From contig DASWJP010000189.1 of assembly GCA_036397065.1 (NCBI GenBank), positions 1 through 23,870 of the forward strand: DNA of 23,870 bases. The letters run 5' to 3'. Under the pieces are notes generated by a model. It was not told the origin of the DNA. It did no database searches and saw only the letters and a program-made list of their open reading frames with translations. The stretch comes from JAJFGI01 sp036397065. Lineage in GTDB: Bacteria; Pseudomonadota; Alphaproteobacteria; Kiloniellales; J153. Both the position numbers and the translations under genes were made by a program. Position 1 is the stretch's first letter, and the number at the start of each line of letters is the position of its first letter. Of this stretch, positions 1-5,332 are shown piece after piece.

Positions 1-1
1 C

Positions 2-388
2 AACCTGCACATCGGCATGCCGCAGGACGAGATCGATGCGCATGGCTGGTCCATCTCTTGCGACGAGGCGAATGTCATCACCGGCCGCGCCGACATGGTG
101 CTGATAGACCTGCGCGATCGGGCGGAGCGGCAGCGGCACGGTGTCATTTCCGGCTCCGTTCATGCGCCTTACCAGGATCTGGCGGAGAACGTCGGGGCCG
201 GCGGATTGCTGCATGAATTGGCTGCGGCCACCGGCCGGCGGCTGGTGTTCTATTGCGCCTATGGCGAGCGCTCGGCCATGGCCGTCAAGGCGGCGCACGA
301 GGCGGGCATCGCCGACGCCTGTCATCTCAAGGGCGGTATCGACGCCTGGAAAAAGGCCGGTGGCCGCTTGGAGCCGGCGGCCAAATAG
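2..388 (+). CDS. Rhodanese-like domain protein, probably the C-terminal part of a longer gene cut by the window edge
   Basis: The protein has the rhodanese fold pattern: a DLRDRAER segment near the start, a HAPY strand-loop, and a CAYGERSA active-site loop with the catalytic cysteine that normally carries a persulfide in sulfur transfer. It closes with the typical GGIDAWKKAGG helix. An ATG lies at 17, but no ribosome-binding site is visible before it. The frame is open back to base 2 and reads NLHIG directly before that methionine, so I infer that the gene starts upstream and that this is a C-terminal domain, for example of a metallo-beta-lactamase/rhodanese fusion. If the ATG at 17 is used, the product is a 123-residue single-domain rhodanese. 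The sulfur acceptor is unknown. The stop is at 386-388, and a 135-bp gap without a gene follows. Confidence 0.8.
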   Translation, partial: NLHIGMPQDEIDAHGWSISCDEANVITGRADMVLIDLRDRAERQRHGVISGSVHAPYQDLAENVGAGGLLHELAAATGRRLVFYCAYGERSAMAVKAAHEAGIADACHLKGGIDAWKKAGGRLEPAAK

Positions 389-523
389 ATCGCTGTCTCA
401 GGCTTTACCTGGCGTTTTCCCTGGTTCGGCGACGTCACCACCGATATGTGATAGACCGGCTTGAACGCCGGACTCGTGGAAACCCCGATACCGCTGCCAA
501 GACGTATGAGGTGTTAGTCTGTC

Positions 524-1312
524 ATGCCGGAAGAAAACGACAAGACAAAGCCCGCAGATGCCGGACCTTCGCCTTCGACTGGCGGGAGCGATACGGCGGC
601 GTTGCCCATGTTCTATCAAAAGCCGGAGCCGTTGAATCCTTCGTCCTATGGGGGCAAGGGATTACGCCGGCAAGCCGGCCACCGGTTCGCCGCGACCACC
701 CACGCGGTGGTTCTGCATGCCGAGGAATTCCGCCTGGCGTGCGCCCACTATCCCATAGTCTTCGCCGCCGACGAGTCGGCGGTGCCGATTGCCGTTCTCG
801 GATATGAACGCGGCCGCAATCTCTTTATCGATGCCACCGGGCATTGGAAGGACGGTTCCTATGTGCCCGCCTATGTGCGCCGGTATCCTTTTGTCAACGG
901 GCGCGGTGCGACGGATGGCAATATGGCGCTCTATATCGATGCGGCCAGCGATCATCTGGTGGATATGGCGGACTCCCCCGATGCCGAGCCGCTGTTCGTC
1001 GATGATCAACCGAGCGAACGCACCAAAAGGGCCCTGGATTTCTGCGTCGCCTTTCAAGCACAGGCGCCGCTCACATCGGCGTTCGTGGATGAGCTGAAGA
1101 CTCGCGACATGCTCGAGCGCCGGAATGTTCAGGTCGATCTGCCCGGCGGCGGCCAAAAGCAACTGACCGGCTTGCGCATCATCAGCGAGAAGGCATTCAA
1201 GGAACTGCCCGACGATGTATGGCTGGATTGGCGCCGCCGCGGCTGGATCGGTTTGGTGTATTGGCATTGGGCATCCATGGACAATTTCGCGCGGATGTCG
1301 AAGCTCACATAG
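524..1312 (+). CDS. SapC family protein
   Basis: This 262-residue protein matches the SapC family as I know it. The family hallmark MFYQKPEPLNP lies near residue 28, and the body is conserved around HAVVLHAEEF, ACAHYPIVF, VLGYERGRNLF and YVPAYVRRYPF. The family is named after a Campylobacter S-layer-associated protein, but its biochemical role in alphaproteobacteria is not established. There is no signal peptide or membrane helix. The ATG at 524 is preceded by GAGGTG at 508-513 with 10-nt spacing, a good Shine-Dalgarno match. The first 25 residues are polar and low in complexity, ahead of the conserved domain. The CWC protein follows 45 bp downstream on the same strand, so the two may be co-transcribed. 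Confidence 0.85.
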   Translation: MPEENDKTKPADAGPSPSTGGSDTAALPMFYQKPEPLNPSSYGGKGLRRQAGHRFAATTHAVVLHAEEFRLACAHYPIVFAADESAVPIAVLGYERGRNLFIDATGHWKDGSYVPAYVRRYPFVNGRGATDGNMALYIDAASDHLVDMADSPDAEPLFVDDQPSERTKRALDFCVAFQAQAPLTSAFVDELKTRDMLERRNVQVDLPGGGQKQLTGLRIISEKAFKELPDDVWLDWRRRGWIGLVYWHWASMDNFARMSKLT

Positions 1313-1357
1313 AATCCCTCCGCTGCGATGCCACGCGAATGACGAGACCACGACCAT

Positions 1358-1567
1358 ATGAGCGATACTCAGTCAACGAACACCGGGGCAGCGAAACCAC
1401 GGCGCGTGCCCTGTCCCAGTTGCGGCCGGACCTTCAATTGCGATGGAACGGCGGAGTGCTGGTGCCTGAACGTGGAGCGGCACTTCGACTACGAGGATTT
1501 TTTCGTGCGCACCGGCCATATGTCATGCGTCTGCCCGGTGTGTTTGACCGGCAAGACCCCAACCTAG
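1358..1567 (+). CDS. Small cysteine-rich CWC family protein
   Basis: This 69-residue protein carries CPSCGRTFNC (residues 19-28), CWCLNV (35-40) and CVCPVC (57-62). The pattern is that of the Cys_rich_CWC family, a small domain thought to bind metal through the paired cysteines. No enzymatic role is known. The start at 1358 has only a weak ribosome-binding site, but the cysteine pattern fixes the frame. Its TAG stop (1565-1567) overlaps the stop of the gene on the opposite strand (1564-1566), giving the shared tetranucleotide CTAG. That leaves no room for a dedicated terminator between the two converging genes. Confidence 0.85.
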   Translation: MSDTQSTNTGAAKPRRVPCPSCGRTFNCDGTAECWCLNVERHFDYEDFFVRTGHMSCVCPVCLTGKTPT

Positions 1568-2220
1568 CTCTCCGCCGCCGCGCCCAGGCCGTACAGGCCG
1601 GAGCGGGATTTCTTCGGCATCATGGCACTGCTCTCCAATAGGCGCACCGGCAGGTCGATGCCCGCGAACAGGCCGAAGAATGGCCCCTGCGCCGTCAAAT
1701 CCCAATCCGCATAGCCGGGGGCCAGGCGCCGGCTCAGGCGCAGCCCCTCGGCGCCGGCCCGGGACCACAGGTGCTCGGCCAACTGCTTGGTCGCCCGTTC
1801 CACTGCCAGCCAGCCGGCCATTTCCAGGAACAGCGCCGTGACCAGATCGTCCCGCGCGCTTTGTTGTGCCACTTCCTCGTCCAGCTTCGGTCCCACGGTC
1901 AGCACGAAGGCCACCACCTCGGTACAGCCGCCCAGAACCTTGGCGAAGCCCTGGCTATGAAACACCGTGCCGTCCGCCAGGCGCAGGCTCGCAGTGGTAC
2001 ATTCGTCGATGCGCAGGCGCCGGTAGTAGGCGTCCGGCGCCACCAGGCCCTCGGCAATGGCCGCGGCGTTGGCGGCGATCTTGCGCACCCGGTCGCGCAC
2101 CTGCGTCAGGTCGCGGTAGCCCTGCATACGCAACAACGGATCGACCGGGATGACCAGATCGCGCGGCACGAAATGCCCGTGCGCGCCTAGTCTCTTTTCG
2201 TCGCTGTCAGCCGTGCCCAT
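1564..2220 (-). CDS. Stand-alone vitamin B12-dependent methionine synthase activation domain protein
   Basis: The 218-residue protein resembles the AdoMet-binding reactivation domain that forms the C-terminus of MetH, here as a separate polypeptide. The diagnostic end is a LAPGYADWDLTAQGPFF segment followed by LPVRLLESSAMMPKKSRSG and LYGLG, which corresponds to the family signature of a PGY..W...Q..LF motif and then an LxES..M.P.KS.SG motif. Such domains reductively methylate oxidised cob(II)alamin using AdoMet. No catalytic or cobalamin-binding MetH domain is present, so it should act in trans on a separate corrinoid protein. It is the last gene of a three-gene minus-strand set with a MetF-like reductase. 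The start at 2220 gives an N-terminus without conserved motifs, so it is uncertain by a few codons. Confidence 0.82.
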   Translation of the reverse strand: MGTADSDEKRLGAHGHFVPRDLVIPVDPLLRMQGYRDLTQVRDRVRKIAANAAAIAEGLVAPDAYYRRLRIDECTTASLRLADGTVFHSQGFAKVLGGCTEVVAFVLTVGPKLDEEVAQQSARDDLVTALFLEMAGWLAVERATKQLAEHLWSRAGAEGLRLSRRLAPGYADWDLTAQGPFFGLFAGIDLPVRLLESSAMMPKKSRSGLYGLGAAAES

Positions 2221-2250
2221 GGTGCGGAATGTACACGCAAAGCGGACGGG

Positions 2251-2535
2251 TCAAGCCTTGCCCATGGCGGCGGCGCGAATGGCGGGAAACTCCGCCTCCA
2301 ATTCGGCCTGCACGGCGGCGGCCACGGCATCCGCCGCGCCCTCGCGGTTCTGCCGCCGGCCACGGCGCCACTGTTCCAGATAGGCATCGGTCCCGGCCAA
2401 GCCCTGGCGCATGGCGGCGGCGTCGATCAGGGCCTGGAAGCGATCGCTCAGTTGCACCTTGCGGGCACCCGCGTCGTCCTTGGCCTCAATCATCGAGGGG
2501 ATGTCTTGCCAATACAGGATGCGGTATTCGGCCAT
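2251..2535 (-). CDS. Small 'virulence factor' family protein linked to MetF
   Basis: The 94-residue product begins MAEYRILYWQDIPSMIEA, the start of a small family that databases call 'virulence factor' (Virulence_fact) and that commonly sits beside MetF-like reductases in alphaproteobacteria. A longer frame runs back to 2586 but would overlap the metF-like gene. The ATG at 2535 leaves a 13-bp gap after that gene and starts exactly at the conserved residues, so I chose it. The middle contains VQLSDRFQALIDAAAM and a basic WRRGRRQNREG stretch. There is no signal peptide or membrane helix. Despite the family name nothing here suggests virulence. The context points to a one-carbon or corrinoid methyl-transfer system, perhaps as an accessory subunit. 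Confidence 0.8.
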   Translation of the reverse strand: MAEYRILYWQDIPSMIEAKDDAGARKVQLSDRFQALIDAAAMRQGLAGTDAYLEQWRRGRRQNREGAADAVAAAVQAELEAEFPAIRAAAMGKA

Positions 2536-2548
2536 GGGGCAGGGGCCG

Positions 2549-3505
2549 TCAGGCGAGATCCACGTCGACGGTAAAGCCCTTGCCATCGCGGTTCATGGAG
2601 ATCTGCCCGTCGGCCGCGGCATTCGCCCATAGGGCCGATCGGCGCAAGCCGCCGAGGGGATAGACATGCACCCCGACAATGCCGCAGTCCGGATCGCTGG
2701 CGCGGTAGGCCGCCAGATCGGTCACCAGGCGGTCCGGCGCCGAGACGGTCATCAGCTTGGTCACGTTGCGCGCCTGCCGGGTGAGGAAGCGCATGGACGG
2801 GCCGATGCCGCACGCCTTGGCATGGCCCAGCAGGGTCTTGAGGGTGGCCAGGCCGGGAATGCCAATGTGGACCGGCAGGCGATTGCCGCCGGCGCGCAGG
2901 CGCTTGTCCCAGGCGATCACCGGGGCCGCCTCGAAGCAGAACTGGGTGACGATGTAGAGATCGGCGCCGGTGCGCTCGGCAAAGGCATTCTTCCAGGCCA
3001 AGGCCTGGGCGATGGCCGCATCGGGAATGTCCGGGCAGCCCTCCGGGTGGCCGGCCACGCCGATGGTGGTGATCCCGTATTTGTCGAACAGGCCGGTTTC
3101 CAGAAGCTGCATGGAATCCGAGAATGGACCCACCGGGCTGGTCACCGCGCCGCCGATGATCAAGACCTGGCGCAGGCCGATGTCATCGGAAAGCTGGCGC
3201 AGGCCATCTTCCAGGGCGGCGGCGCTGGCAATGCTGCGCGCCGCGAAATGCGGCACCGGCACCATCCCCTCGGCCGCCAGCCGCTTGCACACGGCAATGG
3301 TATCGGCAAAGTTGGAACCGGGCAGGAAGGTTACGTAGACCGTGGTGCCGGGCCGCAGGTACGCGCGGAAATCCGCCACCTTCGCCGCCGAGCCGGGGGT
3401 GGTCTCGGCGGTGAATCCGGCCATGAAATCGCTGATTTGCCGCTTCGGATCGCCCGCGACCCCGGGATGGCTTCTCAGACCGGCCTCTTCCGTCATCACA
3501 TTCAT
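2549..3505 (-). CDS. Methylenetetrahydrofolate reductase (MetF) family protein
   Basis: The 318-residue protein has the MetF barrel layout: an early TVYVTFLPG strand, VPVPHFAARSI (the conserved PH.. region), a QVLIIGGA strand with substrate-loop residues, TIGVAGHPEGCPD (the GYPEGHP-like motif) and YIVTQFCFEAAPV (the ITQ.FFD-like motif). The family reduces 5,10-methylene-THF to 5-methyl-THF with FAD. The second residue groups differ from canonical E. coli MetF, so it is a divergent paralogue. Together with the downstream activation-domain gene it more likely serves corrinoid methyl transfer, in methionine synthesis or demethylation. The ATG at 3505 has GAGGG at a 7-nt spacing on the minus strand. 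It is the first gene of the minus-strand set and is divergent from the CRP-type regulator. Confidence 0.85.
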   Translation of the reverse strand: MNVMTEEAGLRSHPGVAGDPKRQISDFMAGFTAETTPGSAAKVADFRAYLRPGTTVYVTFLPGSNFADTIAVCKRLAAEGMVPVPHFAARSIASAAALEDGLRQLSDDIGLRQVLIIGGAVTSPVGPFSDSMQLLETGLFDKYGITTIGVAGHPEGCPDIPDAAIAQALAWKNAFAERTGADLYIVTQFCFEAAPVIAWDKRLRAGGNRLPVHIGIPGLATLKTLLGHAKACGIGPSMRFLTRQARNVTKLMTVSAPDRLVTDLAAYRASDPDCGIVGVHVYPLGGLRRSALWANAAADGQISMNRDGKGFTVDVDLA

Positions 3506-3573
3506 CCCGCCGCCCTCGAGTCCGGCACCCTCACCCTAGCACAGGCGGAAGAGTCGCCGGACCCACAAGACCA

Positions 3574-3617
3574 GTCTAGTCTGACGGCGACAGGCGCCCC
3601 CATATTTCCGACGGGGC
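3574..3617 (+). repeat. 44-bp dispersed hairpin repeat, copy A
   Basis: This 44-bp segment aligns without gaps to 14246-14289 with 37 identical positions. It begins GTCTAGTCTG and ends TTCCGACGGGGC in both copies. The centre is a small hairpin, GGCG-ACAGG-CGCC, at 3586-3598. The loop differs from copy B while the stem is kept. The start contains TAGTCT, which could be a -10 element. It may therefore be a repeated promoter/leader module or a short REP-like element. Confidence 0.6.
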
Positions 3618-3665
3618 GAGGGGCGGGGGGCGGGGGGGCGGCAGGCGGGGGAAACGGGGGAGGGG
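3613..3665 (+). repeat. G-run tract, candidate G-quadruplex
   Basis: Seven runs of four or more G (3613-3616, 3620-3623, 3625-3630, 3632-3638, 3647-3651, 3656-3660, 3662-3665) are separated by 1 to 8 bases. This exceeds the usual pattern of four G-runs for an intramolecular quadruplex on the + strand. It lies in the divergent intergenic region, 75 bp before the crp-like start. The exact G counts in such a tract are also prone to sequencing error. Confidence 0.6.
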
Positions 3666-3740
3666 AATCGCCGCCAGGGCGCGCCTAGCTTCGATCCCCA
3701 CATGGCTGTACGATTGCCGACGGTCCTTCCAGGGGAAAGG

Positions 3741-4436
3741 ATGAACGTGCCGGTCGACGTTCCCAGAACGCTTTCCGGGGTCGCGCTGTTGCGCGGGCTT
3801 GACGCGGCCGCGCGCACGCGTCTCGAGGGGCAATGCCATTGGCGCCGCTACAGCGCCGGCGAAACGGTGTTCGAGCGCGGCAGCGAAAGCCGCGAGGTGA
3901 TGTTTATCGCCCAAGGGGCGGTCAATATCGTCAACTATACGCTCACCGGGCGCGAGGTCGCGTTCGCGACCCTGGGCGCCGGCGATTGTTTCGGCGAGCT
4001 GGCGGCCATCGACAGCCGGCCCCGATCCGCCAGCGTCGTGGCGGCCGAAAAGACCCTGCTCGCGATTTTGCCATCCGATCATTTTCTCGGCCTGTTGCGC
4101 GAGAATGCCGAGATTTCGTTTCAGCTGCTGCAACGCCTGACCCACATGGTGCGGTCGGGCGACGTCTATATCATGGAGCTGAGCACCCTGGCCGCGACCC
4201 AGCGGGTCTATGCCGAGCTGCTGCGCCGGGCAGTGCCCGATACCGCCGTTCCCAGCCTGTGGGTCATCCATCCGCTGCCGCCCCTGCGCGAGATCGCCAG
4301 CCGGGTCGGCACCACGCGCGAGACCGTGGCCCGAGCCCTCAGCCAGCTCTACCCGTCCGGCCTGCTGCGCCGCAAGGGCCGCAGCCTCTATATCATGGAC
4401 CGGGAACGGCTCCAGGCCACCCTGGACGCCATGTAA
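3741..4436 (+). CDS. Crp/Fnr family transcriptional regulator, CRP-like
   Basis: The 231-residue protein has an N-terminal cyclic-nucleotide-binding barrel with the phosphate-binding cassette FGELAAIDSRPRSASV (84-99), matching the E/R/S pattern with which CRP holds cAMP. A long dimerisation helix follows (about 115-160), then a C-terminal winged helix-turn-helix, REIASRVGTTRETVARALSQL (183-203). The recognition-helix motif RETVAR matches E. coli CRP RETVGR (Arg180, Glu181, Arg185) rather than the FNR pattern. No cysteine cluster for an iron-sulfur centre is present. I chose the ATG at 3741 because AGGGG lies 5 nt before it; an in-frame ATG at 3702 would add 13 residues but has no ribosome-binding site. 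The two perfect CRP-type boxes just downstream fit the predicted DNA specificity. Confidence 0.88.
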   Translation: MNVPVDVPRTLSGVALLRGLDAAARTRLEGQCHWRRYSAGETVFERGSESREVMFIAQGAVNIVNYTLTGREVAFATLGAGDCFGELAAIDSRPRSASVVAAEKTLLAILPSDHFLGLLRENAEISFQLLQRLTHMVRSGDVYIMELSTLAATQRVYAELLRRAVPDTAVPSLWVIHPLPPLREIASRVGTTRETVARALSQLYPSGLLRRKGRSLYIMDRERLQATLDAM

Positions 4437-4498
4437 AACGCCTTCGGCGCCGCCACGCGCCGCCGGATCAAGCCATTTTTCCGAAAAAGCACCGCAAA

Positions 4499-4514
4499 TG
4501 TGATCGCCGTCACA
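4499..4514. promoter_or_regulatory. Perfect CRP-type box 1, TGTGA-N6-TCACA
   Basis: The sequence TGTGATCGCCGTCACA is an exact match to the CRP consensus half-sites with a 6-bp spacer. It lies 62 bp after the stop of the CRP-like gene. Its centre (4506.5) is 32 bp, three helical turns, from that of box 2. Confidence 0.8.
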
Positions 4515-4530
4515 CCGTCTCGGCAACGTC

Positions 4531-4546
4531 TGTGATAACCGTCACA
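4531..4546. promoter_or_regulatory. Perfect CRP-type box 2, TGTGA-N6-TCACA
   Basis: The sequence TGTGATAACCGTCACA is a second exact match, and 19 bp starting at each box (TGTGAT-NN-CCGTCACACCG) are repeated with two differences. The centre (4538.5) lies about 83 bp before the ATG of the 38-residue peptide. A TATTCA at 4572-4577 could be the -10. The transcript would then start near 4580-4584, placing this box about 41-45 bp upstream, as in class II activation; this is inference. Confidence 0.8.
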
Positions 4547-4621
4547 CCGCCGTGCCGCGACCGGGCCCATGTATTCATCAGGCACAATCAGAATCCGCCT
4601 TTTCGACCCGGAGATGTACCG

Positions 4622-4738
4622 ATGTACTGGAATGAGATGAGGATCGTATCCCTGGATTGCGCAGCGGCCTTCGCGGGCCTGCTGTTCGCCCTTCCCCTCA
4701 TACTGGCCATGACTCTGCCGTTCATCGGCGGCCACTGA
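4622..4738 (+). CDS. 38-residue single-pass membrane peptide
   Basis: A GGAG at 4610-4613 sits 8 nt before the ATG. The product MYWNEMRIVSLDCAAAFAGL continues into LFALPLILAMTLPFIGGH, a single hydrophobic helix from about residue 13 to 35 with a short polar N-terminus. I do not recognise the family. It is the first gene downstream of the two CRP-type boxes and 186 bp after the regulator. This suggests a small cAMP/CRP-controlled membrane peptide, perhaps a regulator or subunit of a membrane complex. Support rests on the ribosome-binding site, the membrane-helix composition and the regulatory context. The length is too short for coding statistics. Confidence 0.5.
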   Translation: MYWNEMRIVSLDCAAAFAGLLFALPLILAMTLPFIGGH

Positions 4739-4895
4739 CCGCCTCTCGCCACTGGGAGGCCCGGAAACCAGAACAGACTTCGTGGGATAAAATCAGCCGT
4801 TGATGCAACGAAATAGCACAGGCTGCCGGATCCACCCATGGGGCAGTTTGGGCCAAATCGCACCCTGAATAAATTCCAATTCACAATCTAAGTTA

Positions 4896-4940
4896 TGGTT
4901 CTGCCGGGAAGAATCGAACTTCCGACCCCATCCATACCAA
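4896..4940 (-). repeat. 3' fragment of a tRNA-Thr(GGT) gene, candidate attL
   Basis: On the minus strand these 45 bp match the intact tRNA-Thr (14702-14746) at 41 positions, including an unbroken 28-bp identical core at 4903-4930. The match starts exactly at the CCA end and runs through the acceptor 3' strand, T-arm and variable loop to the anticodon loop, keeping the GGT anticodon. It then stops abruptly at 4941. The D-arm and 5' acceptor strand are absent. Two acceptor and two anticodon-stem changes make it non-functional. This is what a displaced tRNA 3' end looks like after integration. Confidence 0.75.
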
Positions 4941-4994
4941 AATCGATCGCTTTTCCGTTGCATGCCTGAACCAGCCTCGCCGCATATCAATTTC

Positions 4995-5012
4995 TGACCG
5001 GATCACCGGTCA
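4995..5012. promoter_or_regulatory. 18-bp palindrome, possible operator
   Basis: TGACCGG and CCGGTCA are exact inverted arms of 7 bp around ATCA. No T-run follows on either strand, so an operator is more likely than a terminator. It is 338 bp upstream of the ligase start. Confidence 0.35.
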
Positions 5013-5229
5013 ACCCAACTCGAGCTGCCGATAGAGTGGGCCATAGCCGCTTGTCACTCCCCCTTGTTCGGGTTGCACCAGAAGGTCGCGGATTCTCGGG
5101 TCAAGTCCGCCAACAAAGCCAATGCAGACGACAATTCTGAGCGAGGACTGTTCGGTGACGAATGAACAGAGAAAAAGCACAGCAAGCCGGAGCACTTGAT
5201 CGGCTTTCGAGTGACCGGCGGCCTGTCGT

Positions 5230-5244
5230 CTTGGATTATCCAAG
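5230..5244. promoter_or_regulatory. 15-bp perfect palindrome upstream of the ligase promoter
   Basis: The sequence CTTGGATTATCCAAG has perfect 7-bp arms around a central T. It ends 15 bp before the candidate -35 element and about 89 bp before the ligase ATG. Its 13-bp core TTGGATTATCCAA shares 10 positions with TTGGACAATACAA at 13334-13346 in the other control region of the block. The pattern fits a dimeric regulator, but none is encoded in the block. Confidence 0.45.
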
Positions 5245-5259
5245 GGGTAAAAAATACGA

Positions 5260-5288
5260 TTCACAACCCGCCGCGTTGTCTATAGTCG
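5260..5288 (+). promoter_or_regulatory. Candidate promoter of the ligase-aminotransferase operon
   Basis: TTCACA (5260-5265) matches the -35 consensus TTGACA at 5 of 6 positions. The -10 is ambiguous: TATAGT (5281-5286) is the better hexamer, but at a short 15-bp spacing; TAGTCG (5283-5288) gives 17 bp. Transcription would start around 5294, leaving a leader of about 40 nt before the ATG at 5333. Confidence 0.4.
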
Positions 5289-5332
5289 AACCGAGTGCGG
5301 CCCTGAGATTTTTCGAGGAACGGGAACACGAG

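Larger units (their letters stand above)
3506..3740. other. Divergent intergenic region between the metF-like gene and the crp-like gene
   Basis: No gene is supported here. The 235-bp stretch should hold the promoters for the leftward one-carbon cluster and the rightward regulator. It contains the 44-bp hairpin repeat (3574-3617) and a run of G-blocks (3613-3665). I could not fix a -10/-35 pair with confidence on either strand. Confidence 0.6.
4739..5332. other. Gene-poor stretch at the left edge of the accessory block
   Basis: No convincing gene lies in these 594 bp. They are visibly richer in A and T than the flanks. They hold a tRNA-Thr 3' fragment (4896-4940), an 18-bp palindrome (4995-5012), a 15-bp palindrome (5230-5244) and a promoter candidate for the ligase gene. 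A minus-strand frame at 5010-5264 (84 codons) was considered; it has no motif I recognise and overlaps the likely promoter region, so I left it out. A frame start at 5162 would extend the ligase by 57 non-conserved residues and is unlikely. Confidence 0.6.

Noticed and set aside
2666..3688. Open frame of 340 codons on the plus strand opposite the metF-like gene
   Set aside because: The minus-strand product has MetF motifs; the plus-strand product has none and ends in poly-Gly from the G tract.
4474..4490. TTTTT-CCG-AAAAA as a terminator of the crp-like gene
   Set aside because: Only five A-T pairs, with no GC stem or following T-run; too weak to terminate.
4896..4940. A second functional tRNA gene
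   Set aside because: The D-arm and the 5' acceptor strand are missing and the remaining stems carry mismatches, so it cannot fold as a tRNA.
5010..5264. 84-codon minus-strand frame in the gene-poor stretch
   Set aside because: I see no motif or ribosome-binding site. It covers the region of the ligase promoter and palindrome, and its stop lies inside the 18-bp palindrome. It could be a decayed gene end, but nothing supports that.
5162..5332. N-terminal extension of the ligase from an ATG at 5162
   Set aside because: The 57 extra residues do not look like the GS-family start, and they would run through the palindrome and promoter candidate.
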